A stretch of DNA of 64,000 bases, taken from assembly GCA_016745315.1 (NCBI GenBank), contig CP066886.1, forward strand, positions 4,464,501 to 4,528,500. The letters run 5' to 3'. This document shows, piece after piece, positions 35,481-43,594 of the stretch (the stretch's first letter is position 1; each line of letters starts with the position of its first letter). A program made the translations under genes and the position numbers. Source of the stretch: Arthrospira sp. PCC 9108 (GTDB lineage: Bacteria > Cyanobacteriota > Cyanobacteriia > Cyanobacteriales > Microcoleaceae). The notes below the pieces were generated by a model. The model saw only the letters and a program-made list of their open reading frames with translations. It was not told where the DNA came from and did not search any database.

Positions 35481-36674
35481 TTATTCAAGGCTTTGATCAG
35501 ATTCGGGACGGATCAGAACTAATGGGGTGCGCTCATCAGCATTTCCGGCGGGATTGCTTCTGAGCGATCGCTCCACTAAAGCCGTAGATAAACCAGAAGT
35601 CGCTGCCAATATTTTAACGGCTTTCAAGTCGTTAACGTCTACAATGGCTGCTTCTAGTCCCGTGGCTTGGCGAATACGGTTAACTACTCCTTCAGGGTCT
35701 TCTGGACCCAGGACAATAAATTGATCGTAAGGCGGTAAGGTTCCGGTAACATCATCAATAAGGCGTGCTTGTTCCCCGGCTAATTCGTAAAACCCGCCCC
35801 GATGACCTAATACTTTGCCAATCGCACCTCCGACAAAGGCTCCCAAAACCCGCACCGGACCGACTATATCCACTAGGGTTTGCAGTCCGCAGGCGGTGGC
35901 TAGGCTGGAGGTGGGCATAAAAAAGTAACAAACTCGGCGGGCTACCCATCCGGGTTTGACTTCGGTTGGGTGGCGGAACTTACCTTGAATTAAGGCTAGG
36001 GGAGTTTCTCCCATTGTAACAATATCTCCGGGTTTGGCGTGTGGCATCACATAACGCTGCACTACTTCGACGGGATCATCTAGTTGGGCCAGGAGATGGG
36101 TGCGGATCGGGAATACTTGACCGCCGCCTTCTACGGGGCGAGGAGTGGGGGGAATTTGCGGATCTGGGTATTGCATGGGAATCACCAAATGGCGGACTTT
36201 GGGTATTCTGCCTTGGGGTCCGTAGGTGACGTAGCGAATTTGTACCCAAGCTGACTGGAGTTCCTTGATGTTTGGGCTTTGAATGTCGATAATTGCTTGG
36301 AATCGGGTGATTTTACGCGCTTTGACGATATAGGCTAACCAGTAATCATCGGCTCTCGGTTTGGTGTCTTCATGGGCGGCAATGATGCGGGTGTTTACCC
36401 TGGTATGGGCTAAACTGCCATCGGATAGGAGTTTGACTTTGGCTGTGACCTCCGGCACCATTATTTCTAGGGTCTTGGTCCGGTTATATAGTTCAAATTC
36501 TCCTTTGAGCAAGAGTCTTTGGGGTTCTGTGAGTGTCTTTTCCCAATTGATGGCTCTTAGTTCTAAGTCATTACCCGGACGGTTACGATGCTGCCATTCT
36601 AAGGCAATTAAAATGATGGCGATCGCTACTACCATGGCGATCGCTAACGATAAAATCAGATTTACAATAATCAC
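35481..36674 (-). CDS. Membrane-anchored CofE-like (F420-0:gamma-glutamyl ligase-related) protein
   Basis: 397 aa. One N-terminal membrane helix (about 4-26) precedes a ~170-residue beta-rich part and then a domain resembling CofE: RYVMPHAKPGDIVTMGETPLALIQG, followed by VxPVRVLGAFVGGAIGKVLG and QFIVLGPEDP. Cyanobacterial homologues are often annotated as F420-0:gamma-glutamyl ligase, but the membrane anchor and the extra domain argue for another role. It heads the minus-strand directon; a group II intron is inserted 42 bp upstream of its start. Confidence 0.65.
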   Translation of the reverse strand: MIIVNLILSLAIAMVVAIAIILIALEWQHRNRPGNDLELRAINWEKTLTEPQRLLLKGEFELYNRTKTLEIMVPEVTAKVKLLSDGSLAHTRVNTRIIAAHEDTKPRADDYWLAYIVKARKITRFQAIIDIQSPNIKELQSAWVQIRYVTYGPQGRIPKVRHLVIPMQYPDPQIPPTPRPVEGGGQVFPIRTHLLAQLDDPVEVVQRYVMPHAKPGDIVTMGETPLALIQGKFRHPTEVKPGWVARRVCYFFMPTSSLATACGLQTLVDIVGPVRVLGAFVGGAIGKVLGHRGGFYELAGEQARLIDDVTGTLPPYDQFIVLGPEDPEGVVNRIRQATGLEAAIVDVNDLKAVKILAATSGLSTALVERSLRSNPAGNADERTPLVLIRPESDQSLE

Positions 36675-36735
36675 ACCAGCCCCCCAATAAAGCTATCAAA
36701 CATGAATGAACTAGGGGTCGAGAATAGAGTCGCCT

Positions 36736-37659
36736 CTATCCCCTCCCATTCAGAACCGGACATGAGACTTTCACCTCATCCGGCTCTAGTGGTGCTTCCA
36801 CATCCCGATAATTGGCATAGACACGAAAAACTTCATGATGTGACGCACGCGCAGACTGTTCCATTGTTAAGGACACAGCGTTAGCCTCATCCAAGGCTGT
36901 CTTATCATCGTGACAATGGCGGTGTAGTAGTTGAAGGTTTTTGTACTCATCCTTTCCGCCTTGACTTCTGGGATGTATGTGGTCAACTTCAACTAAATCT
37001 GATGGGGTAAAGTATTGCCCGCACCAGTTACACTTACCTTTTTGCTTTTTGAGTAGTTTTGCTACCCTGTTTGGTGTTCCAATTGCCTGTTCTTTCCTGG
37101 TTGCCCAGTAAGTCCAGTTTCCGTCATAAAGAAGTGTTGCTTCCGGGCGGATTAGGGTGTGTCTGACAATCGAGGTGTAGCTATGTTTCCATAGCGTTTT
37201 CCCGTCCTTAGTCTGGAATAACCAGGTCTCATGTCTTTCTTTCCCATTACTGAGCGCTACCTTTCCAGGTCTGAAATAATTACTCAGTTTTTCATAACTT
37301 GCCTTTCCACATCTTGTAACTGTCCATGCCCTTAACATTTGCCAGATTACACAGTCTAGTTTGTTGAAGGTTTCTAATGAAACTACCCCTGAATAGTAAT
37401 TATACCATCCTCGGATAATCGGGTTTAGTTTGCTAATCAGGGCTGATTGGGGTGCTGTTTTATGTTGTTTAATCACACCCTTAATCACTTCTGTATGGGC
37501 TTTAACTGCTTTCTTACTGGGTTTTATGTGGGTTTTGTATCCCAACACCTTTTTTTGTGCACTTTTCCCAGATTTATGTTTTCCCACAGGATACTGCCTG
37601 ATGTTGAATCCTAAAAAGTTGAACCCTGGTTCTTCTGTTTTTCCGTCATATTCGTTATG
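36736..37659 (-). CDS. Group II intron protein, C-terminal part (maturase and HNH)
   Basis: 308 codons from the exon joint at 37659; an ATG at 37587 could serve as an internal start. It holds the end of the RT (FNFLGFNIRQYPVG), the maturase X domain (LNPIIRGWYNYYSG, YWATRKEQAIG) and an HNH endonuclease (CNWCGQYF, VEVDHIHPRSQGG, NLQLLHRHCHDDK). The frame continues through the domain V RNA (EPDEVKVSCPVLNG) and stops inside domain VI. The N-terminal part lies at 38777-39559, across the nested intron. Confidence 0.8.
   Translation of the reverse strand, partial: HNEYDGKTEEPGFNFLGFNIRQYPVGKHKSGKSAQKKVLGYKTHIKPSKKAVKAHTEVIKGVIKQHKTAPQSALISKLNPIIRGWYNYYSGVVSLETFNKLDCVIWQMLRAWTVTRCGKASYEKLSNYFRPGKVALSNGKERHETWLFQTKDGKTLWKHSYTSIVRHTLIRPEATLLYDGNWTYWATRKEQAIGTPNRVAKLLKKQKGKCNWCGQYFTPSDLVEVDHIHPRSQGGKDEYKNLQLLHRHCHDDKTALDEANAVSLTMEQSARASHHEVFRVYANYRDVEAPLEPDEVKVSCPVLNGRG
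36753..36786 (-). ncRNA. Group II intron A domain V
   Basis: 34-nt catalytic hairpin: GAGCCGGATGAGG, GAAA tetraloop, then the matching CTCATGTCCGGTTC. The GAGCC / AGTCTCA / CGGTTC layout is the bacterial domain V consensus. Confidence 0.9.
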
Positions 37660-38776
37660 GTCGAAAGGGAAGTCGCCTTCCCCAACTCCACTTCCAAACC
37701 GTACTTGAGACTTTCACCTCATACGGCTCCTGATGTCGATACCCCTTTTTTCATTAGGAACAGGGCTACAACCCCCTGCTTTCGTACTTCAACTTTCAAA
37801 GCTATATGCCTGCGTTAGTCTTTAAACTCGCTGCCATTAAACTCCTACTAATCGCAGTATCTATATCCACACCGTGACTAGTGGGCATATCCTAACCATT
37901 ACAGTTAGGCATTAGCTTTCAGTCACATCCTTTCCCCTTCAAGGCATACGCTTACACTTTTCACGCTCTGCCGTGGGGCAGAGCCAATGAGGGGTTTAAA
38001 CGTTCCATCTATGCGGGCATTCCATCTTTAGATTCGTCCTGTCCACCGGGGTACTTTAAAGGTCTGTGCACAACTCTCGTTGCTTTTGGGTAACTCAGTT
38101 AGACTCCCACTTTTCCCCTTGCCCTTTTGAGCGCAGCGTATCAACCTGTTTTCGCTACTCACTCATTACGATGGTTCAAGTCAGACATTCGGTTTCCCTA
38201 ATCATGGATGATTGGCAGTGGTCGCGTATGGTAGTAGGTTCTACTTCACGCCTTCCGTTCCCCGCTTCAATCTGACGGGTGTGAGCCTTGAAACTGGGGG
38301 TGGCTACCGCCGTTACTCTCAACTTCCTGCTGTACATAACACCAGCGTTCAGCCTTGACCTTGAGTCTCTTAGCCTTTATCTGATTCTAAATCCAATTTA
38401 GCCCAGATAATTGGAACACATAGATAGTTATGGGATGGTCAGGTACGCTCACCTTATATTCTACCAAGGGGTAGAAGTCCCACTAGGAGATGATTTCAGG
38501 CATTGCAGCCCTATTTCACTCCTAAACGTCTCGCACACCGCCGTTACTCTCAACCTTACGTTATACTCAAGGGTTCACAACTTCCCTCTTTCTTTCGCTT
38601 AGTCTTGACCTTGAGTCTCTCTGCCTTATCTGGTTGTCGAAGCCAGATGTTGAGACACATAGATAGTTATGGGATGGTCAGGCGAGCACTCCTTATATCC
38701 AACCAAGGGGTTGGAGTCCCACTAGGAGGTTATTTCAGGCATTGTAGCCCTATTTGGTCTCCTAAACGTTTCGCAC
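37660..38776 (-). mobile_element. ORF-less group II intron nested in the RT gene of intron A (composite B/C)
   Basis: The 5' end GTGCGAAACG is at 38776 and the 3' end CGAC at 37663-37660. Removing exactly these 1,117 bases joins codons ...LNPI to HNEYDGKTEEPGFNF and restores the RT frame. A second 5' end (GTGCGAGACG) occurs at 38536, after 240 bases, and repeats the same domain I sequence (38536-38297 versus 38776-38537). Intron C (877 bp) thus appears inserted into B, with one 3' half lost. Domain V is intact at 37696-37729, and there is no open frame of any length in domain IV. Confidence 0.8.
37696..37729 (-). ncRNA. Nested group II intron domain V
   Basis: 34-nt hairpin GAGCCGTATGAGGTGAAAG then TCTCAAGTACGGTTT. 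It differs from domain V of intron A at only a few paired positions. The closing pair is weakened by a final T in place of C. Confidence 0.9.
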
Positions 38777-39559
38777 AATTGGATTGAGTGTGTGACAGAT
38801 TCGAGTTTTTTCAGGTTTGATTTCTAGTCCTACAGGTTTTAGCCATTCGGAAATAGCAGTTTTGCACTGTTCAATGATGTCTAGTGAAGGTGATATCACT
38901 ACAAAATCATCGGCGTATCTTATGACATTGGCTTGCACCCTGTTCTTTTTCTTGGGATACATTGTTTCTATTAACCTAACCATTCCCAACAGTGCGATGT
39001 TGGCGAGTATTGGGCTTATTACCCCTCCTTGGGGTGTCCATGCTTCTGTATCCTCGAATACGCCATTATCTAGCACACCTGCTTTTAGCCATTGTTTCAG
39101 GTCTCTTTTCAAGCTGCTTGGACAATGAATTGTGGACAGTAGGTAATCATGGTTAATTCTATCAAAGCATTTCGCTATATCCGCATCAAGAACATAGTAT
39201 TGTCCCTGATTAATGGCAGTGTAAATCCTGCAAATTGCATCGTGGGTTGACCTACCAGGTCTAAACCCATAGCTTGTGCCTTCAAATCTCGCTTCCAATT
39301 CGGGTTCGAGTGCCGATTTAACCAAGGCTTGCCTGGCTCTATCTTGGATTGTAGGAATCCCTAGCGGGCGTTTTTCATCCCTACCAGGTTTTGGTATCCA
39401 TACTCTCCTAAGTGCTTTTGCTTTGAGGTTTCCTTTGATTTTCTCAGTCAGTTCAAACCTTTGTTTAGGGGAGATTGTGATAGCCCCATCAACTCCAGCC
39501 ATTCTTTTTCCTTGACCCGCTTGGGGGGCGGGTTTATTAAGCTGACTGTTGGGAAGCAT
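38762..39559 (-). CDS. Group II intron reverse transcriptase core
   Basis: The frame carries RT blocks 0-5: RRVWIPKPGRDEKRPLGIPT, FEGTSYGFRPGRSTHDA, LDADIAKCFDRINH, TPQGGVISPILANIAL and the catalytic YADD (VIRYADDFVVI). Coding ends at 38777 (CHTLNPI), and the next few codons (VRNV) belong to the nested intron. The first codons (MLPNSQLNKPAPQAGQ) come from an inserted REP palindrome. It continues, after splicing of the nested intron, into 37659-36736. Confidence 0.85.
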   Translation of the reverse strand: MLPNSQLNKPAPQAGQGKRMAGVDGAITISPKQRFELTEKIKGNLKAKALRRVWIPKPGRDEKRPLGIPTIQDRARQALVKSALEPELEARFEGTSYGFRPGRSTHDAICRIYTAINQGQYYVLDADIAKCFDRINHDYLLSTIHCPSSLKRDLKQWLKAGVLDNGVFEDTEAWTPQGGVISPILANIALLGMVRLIETMYPKKKNRVQANVIRYADDFVVISPSLDIIEQCKTAISEWLKPVGLEIKPEKTRICHTLNPIVRNV

Positions 39560-39581
39560 GGCTGACCGTGGAACCCGCCCC
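39525..39581. repeat. REP-like palindrome inside the RT gene
   Basis: GGGGCGGGTT (39525-39534) and AACCCGCCCC (39572-39581) around a 37-base centre (ctgactgttgggaagcatgg...). On the coding strand it introduces an in-frame TAG at 39581-39583 and a new ATG at 39559. The same element sits at the same codon position in the second intron (45167-45223). Confidence 0.85.
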
Positions 39582-39805
39582 TACAGCCGCACTACTAAGA
39601 GTCGGGCATAGTATGATTTCACCAATAGACGTTGCAACCTTCTAACCTTTGCATCCTGTCCCGATTTAGCTGCTTGATATGTCCTCTTTTGGAGTTTGAA
39701 AACTTTTCGCTGGACTTTCGCCCATGGGATAGCTTTCCATGCGTTTTTCGTAGTCTTGATTGGTCTGGACTTGCCAAAGCCGTTCTTTAAACTCGCTTGC
39801 GCCAT
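39581..39805 (-). CDS. Group II intron protein, N-terminal piece
   Basis: 74 codons. Residues AWKAIPWAKVQRKVFKLQKR and RRLQRLLVKSYYARLL match the conserved N-terminal region before RT block 0 (RT N-terminal domain). The frame ends at a TAG contributed by the REP palindrome, 7 codons before the ATG of the RT core, which is in the same frame. A single reading frame has therefore been cut by the insertion. Confidence 0.75.
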   Translation of the reverse strand: MAQASLKNGFGKSRPIKTTKNAWKAIPWAKVQRKVFKLQKRTYQAAKSGQDAKVRRLQRLLVKSYYARLLVVRL

Positions 39806-40587
39806 TTGTGCTCCTACTTGACTCTATTCTTACAATCAAACCGTGACCCGTTAGCATATCCCTGTCATTACAGCCGGGCGTTGGCTTTTGGTCACATCTC
39901 ACACCCTCTAGGACTTGCGGTTACACTTTTCCCTACTGAGGTATCGACCATACTCTCAGAGTCCAGGAGGGCTTAAAACGTTCCGTTTATATGGGCATTC
40001 CATCTTTAGATTTGTCCTTTCCACCGGGGTACTTTTAAAGGTCTGTGCAGGTAGCTCGATAATTATCCTGCTTTTCCCCTTGCCCTTTTGGACGTAGCGT
40101 ATCACCCCTCTTTCGCTGCTGAATAATTACGGTGGTTCAAGCCAGACATTCGGTTTCCCTAATCATGGATGGTTGGCGCTTAATCTCGATTCTGGTGTTG
40201 GGGTACACCTTCGAGTTCTTATTCCCCGCTTCAATCTGACGGGTTGTGAATCCTGAAATTGGGGGAATCGCCGTGACCCTCATCTCTGTTTCGTTACGTT
40301 TCCGTTATGTTAAGAATTGTTACGAATTGTTACAGAGTGTATTGACCTTGGGTTTCCTGCCTTAATTGGGTATCGTATGATACAAATTTTTGGTACATAT
40401 AAACAGTTATGGGGATGGTCAGAAGTGCGCTTCTTATATCCAACCAAGGGGTTAAAGTCCCCATCAGGCGGTTATTTCGGGTGTTTTAACCCTATTTCAT
40501 GCCTGAACGTTTCGCACTATCGAGATTATTCTAGGTTATCCTTGCCAGTTCCACATAATCAATAGTGTTTCTGATAACTATGGGGTT

Positions 40588-42005
40588 CAGCAATTCTCAT
40601 TTTGGCGAAAACCTGTTCAAGTCCCCAGCATCCCTGTATCGTAATGACATCCAAGAAACCCAGGAGCGCCAGAGCCGTTGAAAAAGCCAGGTGGCTTTGA
40701 GACTCTAGTCGGTTCTTTCCGCCAGTGCTTGTCATCGCTACCGGACAAGCGCCGGGGTAAAAATCGCCGCTATGGAATGGAGGATGCCGCTTTAAGTGCG
40801 TTTAGTGTGTTTTTTACTCAAACTCCGTCGTTTCTGGCTTATCAACGTCTGATGGAGGGGAGTAAAGGCAAGAGCAATGCCCAAAGTCTGTTTGGAGTTC
40901 ATCGAATTCCCTGTGATAACCAGATTCGGGACTTATTAGATGCCGTGTCCCCAGAGCACCTGTTTCCAGTGTTTGAGGATATCCTACAAGTCTTGGAAGC
41001 CCAGGGGCAGTTAGAAGACTTCCGTTGCCTAGGGGACAGTCTATTAGTCGCGTTGGATGGCACCGAATACTTCAGTTCCGACCAAATTCACTGTCCCCAC
41101 TGTTCAACGCGCACCCAGAAGTCAGGAAAAACCCATTACTTCCATAGTGTTGTCACTCCAGTCATCGTCTGTCCGGGACAGAATCATGTGATTCCCTTAG
41201 TCCCCGAATTTATCGTGCCCCAAGATGGTCATGATAAGCAAGACTGTGAGAATGCCGCCGCCAAACGCTGGCTATCGAGGCAAGAACAATGCTTGAGGGC
41301 TTTGAATGTCACGGTTTGAGGGGATGACCTCTATTGCCACCAACCGTTGTGTCAGCAGTTTTTAGAGCAGCAACTTAACTTCATCGTCGTCTGTCGCCCC
41401 GAGTCTCATACTACCCTCTATGAACACCTAGAGGGCATCGAACTCCCGACCCTCACGACCAAGAAGTGGACTGGTAAAGTCGAGAAAACCTATACCTACC
41501 GCTATCTCAACGGAGTCCCCCTCAAAGATAGCGATGAGGTCCTGTTGGTTAACTGGTGCGAACTTACTGTCACCACCGCTGATGGCCAGGTAACCTATCA
41601 CAACTCCTTGGCCACGAATTATCCTCTCAGCGATGAGAATGTAGCCGAGGTGGTTCGGGCCGGGCGGACTCGTTGGAAAGTTGAGAATGAGAACAACAAC
41701 ACTCTCAAGACCAAGGGCTACCATCTCGAACACAATTTTGGCCATGGCAAGCAGCATCTTTCTTCCTTGCTCCGGACCATCAACATCCTCTCGCTGCTCT
41801 TCCACACCCTGCAGGAGTTGCTCGATAACAAGTACCAGTTGCTACGAGCGCACTTACCGAAGCGCCAAACCTTCTTTAATGATTTGCGCGCGCTTACCCA
41901 GACTGTACTTCGACAGTTGGGACCACCTTCTGACCTTTATGCTTGAGGGTCTCGAGTTAGACATCCCACCCGATAGCAGTTGAATTTCCAAAATGAGAAT
42001 TGCTG
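40588..42005 (+). mobile_element. Insertion sequence with perfect 18-bp ends and 10-bp target duplication
   Basis: Left end CAGCAATTCTCATTTTGG (40588-40605) and right end CCAAAATGAGAATTGCTG (41988-42005) are exact inverted repeats. The flanks CTATGGGGTT (40578-40587 and 42006-42015) are an exact 10-bp duplication, showing a clean recent insertion. The 1,418-bp element carries one DDE transposase gene with an internal stop. Family is uncertain: an ISNCY- or IS4-like DDE element would fit. Confidence 0.9.
40678..41946 (+). pseudogene. DDE transposase with internal TGA
   Basis: About 422 codons from the TTG at 40678. A TGA at 41317-41319 cuts it after ALNVTV; the frame resumes with GDDLYCHQPLCQQF. 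Candidate catalytic acids are D in VALDGTEYF, D in GDDLY right after the stop, and E in TRWKVENENNNTLK. A four-Cys knuckle-like string HCPHCSTRTQ lies between. There is no other lesion. An alternative reading is two proteins starting at 40678 and 41347. Confidence 0.8.
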
Positions 42006-42023
42006 CTATGGGGTTAATGGTGC

Positions 42024-42053
42024 TTGACAAACAGTGATGGAATATGAAATAAT
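42024..42053 (+). promoter_or_regulatory. Likely rplU promoter
   Basis: Perfect -35 TTGACA (42024-42029), 18-base spacer, -10 AATAAT (42048-42053, five of six). It lies 19 bp outside the IS right end and 150 bp upstream of rplU, so it belongs to the original locus, not the IS. Confidence 0.5.
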
Positions 42054-42205
42054 AACAGATTGTCTGTATAAATCTGGCTCGGATCAGGTTCAGATATTGC
42101 TAAATGCTAGTGGTGAGCGATCGCGCCTTGTGGAAATGGCAACCATAAACAAACAGGCGATCGTCTACTGTTGGCTACCTGTACGGCAACTTTACTAACA
42201 ATTCC

Positions 42206-42592
42206 ATGACTTACGCAATTATTGAAACGGGCGGTAAACAAGTGCGGGTAGAACCGGGTAGGTTCTACGATGTTGAATCGCTACCAGTAGATCAAGATGA
42301 AAAACTAACCATCGAGAAAGTGCTGCTGGTTCAGCATGATGGTAACGTCCATATCGGTCAGCCTCTAGTAGCTGGGGCGATCATTGAGGGGACAATTGTG
42401 CGGCACTTCCGCGATCGCAAAGTTATTGTATATAAAATGCGACCCAAGAAGAAAACCCGCAAAAAACGGGGCCACCGCCAAGAAGTAACCCGATTGATGA
42501 TTGATTCAATTACTCTCAACGGGGAAGTTTTGGCCAGTCGCGAACAGTCAGAAAGCCCAACCTCAGAACCCCAGGCCGCGACAGCAGAATAA
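42206..42592 (+). CDS. rplU: 50S ribosomal protein L21
   Basis: 128 aa. Start MTYAIIETGGKQVRVEPG, RNA-binding FRDRKVIVYKMRPKKKTRKKRGHRQ and VTRLMIDSI are diagnostic. The C-terminal tail (SPTSEPQAATAE) is a low-complexity extension common in cyanobacteria. In most bacteria rpmA follows directly; here 634 bp of dead mobile DNA lies between them. Its promoter region has been invaded by the IS and intron A. Confidence 0.95.
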   Translation: MTYAIIETGGKQVRVEPGRFYDVESLPVDQDEKLTIEKVLLVQHDGNVHIGQPLVAGAIIEGTIVRHFRDRKVIVYKMRPKKKTRKKRGHRQEVTRLMIDSITLNGEVLASREQSESPTSEPQAATAE

Positions 42593-42696
42593 ATTTGGAG
42601 TTGGTCCTCAACTAAAGCAAACTAGAATTATAAGAGCTTAATTTAATCACAGATTAGTTGAACCAATTAGGGCGATGCGCTACAATACCAAGTATG

Positions 42697-42805
42697 GTGC
42701 GAGACCTTCGGGTATGAAATAGAGCTGAAATGGGCGAAATAACTACCCGGTGAGGACTTCAACCCCTTGGTTGATTGGGTCGCATCCCTGACCATCCCAT
42801 AACAC
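42697..42805 (+). mobile_element. Group II intron 5' fragment
   Basis: GTGCGAGACC at 42697 and the following ~105 bases (tatgaaatag, cttcaaccccttggttg, cctgaccatccc-ataac) align with the 5' ends at 40517, 38776, 38536 and 46119, but on the opposite strand. Homology stops near 42805, where an IS605 remnant begins. There is no RT or domain V. Confidence 0.75.
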
Positions 42806-42841
42806 AGCCTAATTTTTTGGCCAACCTTCGAGACTTCCAAT

Positions 42842-43194
42842 ATGGCCAGTCAGGTGAAGCGTCTAATCAGGTCTAAGACTGCCCGCGCCATGCTGACATG
42901 GGCGCATTATCGATTCAAACTAACCCTGAGACATCAAGCGGAAATAACTGAACAGTTGTAGATGTGACCTAAGAATACACCAGCAAAACCTGTACTCACT
43001 GTGGTCATGTCCATTCCCAGCTAGGTGGCTCAAAAGTGTTCCGATGTCCGGAGTGCGGGTTCACTCTACCACGGGACTGGAACGGTGCTTTTGGAATCTT
43101 TCTAAAAGCTTTGCGGGATACCGCCTCTGTTACCTTAACGGGTAATAGTGCTATCGTCGCATTGTCCGGGAACAACCGGAAAAATGTCGCGTAA
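42842..43194 (+). pseudogene. TnpB (IS200/IS605 OrfB) C-terminal remnant
   Basis: Begins with RIRSKTARAMLTWAHYRFK, part of the RuvC-like nuclease, and continues to the zinc ribbon CTHCGHVHSQLGG...CPECGFTLPRD and tail NGAFGIFLKALRDTASVTLTGNS. A frame change near 42960 and a TAA before EYTSKTC break it, and the N-terminal two thirds are missing. A transposon has thus decayed between two ribosomal protein genes. Confidence 0.85.
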
Positions 43195-43226
43195 ATGTAT
43201 CAGATCAGGTTAATTAGGAGAAGATC

Positions 43227-43493
43227 ATGGCTCATAAGAAAGGAACAGGAAGCACCCGTAACGGTCGCGACTCTAACGCCCAGCGTTTGGGAGTCAAACG
43301 CTATGGCGGTCAAGTAGTCAGTGCAGGTAATATCCTCGTGCGTCAGCGCGGCTGTAAGTTCCACCCTGGGAACAATGTAGGCATTGGCAAAGATGATACT
43401 CTATTTGCCAAAGTAGATGGAGTTGTGCAATTTGAGCGCCGGGGGAAAAGCGGCAAGAAAGTCAGCGTTTATCCCGTAGAAGTGGCATCCTAG
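43227..43493 (+). CDS. rpmA: 50S ribosomal protein L27
   Basis: 88 aa. MAHKKGTGSTRNGRDSNAQRLGVKRYGGQ is the invariant N-terminus; VSAGNILVRQRGCKFHPG and GKDDTLFAKVDGVVQFE complete the family pattern. There is no N-terminal cleavage peptide. TAGGAGA precedes the start. Because 634 bp separate it from rplU, it either uses readthrough or has gained its own promoter. A strong terminator follows. Confidence 0.95.
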   Translation: MAHKKGTGSTRNGRDSNAQRLGVKRYGGQVVSAGNILVRQRGCKFHPGNNVGIGKDDTLFAKVDGVVQFERRGKSGKKVSVYPVEVAS

Positions 43494-43541
43494 CCATAGT
43501 AGGGCGGGTTTCCCACCAGCCTCGTCAGATATTTTTTCCAT

Positions 43542-43570
43542 AACCGGACTCCATAAGTGTCCGGTTTTTT
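43542..43570 (+). terminator. Rho-independent terminator of rpmA
   Basis: AACCGGAC (43542-43549) pairs with GTCCGGTT (43559-43566) and is followed by TTTT, about 50 bases after the stop codon. Confidence 0.85.
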
Positions 43571-43594
43571 CAGTTTTCGGGGAAATATTGTAGT

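Larger units (their letters stand above)
36717..40517 (-). mobile_element. Group II intron A, full length, interrupted by a nested intron
   Basis: The 5' end GTGCGAAACG is at 40517 and reads toward lower coordinates. The 3' end is CGAC at 36720-36717, 36 bases past a textbook 34-nt domain V. It encodes an RT/maturase/HNH protein in domain IV. Total length is 3,801 bp; without the nested 1,117-bp intron it is 2,684 bp, a normal size for this class. It sits in the divergent spacer between the cofE-like gene and rplU. The protein is broken at two places (REP palindrome at 39525, nested intron at 37660-38776). Confidence 0.85.

Noticed and set aside
38762..39559. Retron or diversity-generating RT
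   Set aside because: The maturase X and HNH domains, GTGCG 5' end and domain V identify it as a group II intron protein; there are no template/variable repeats.
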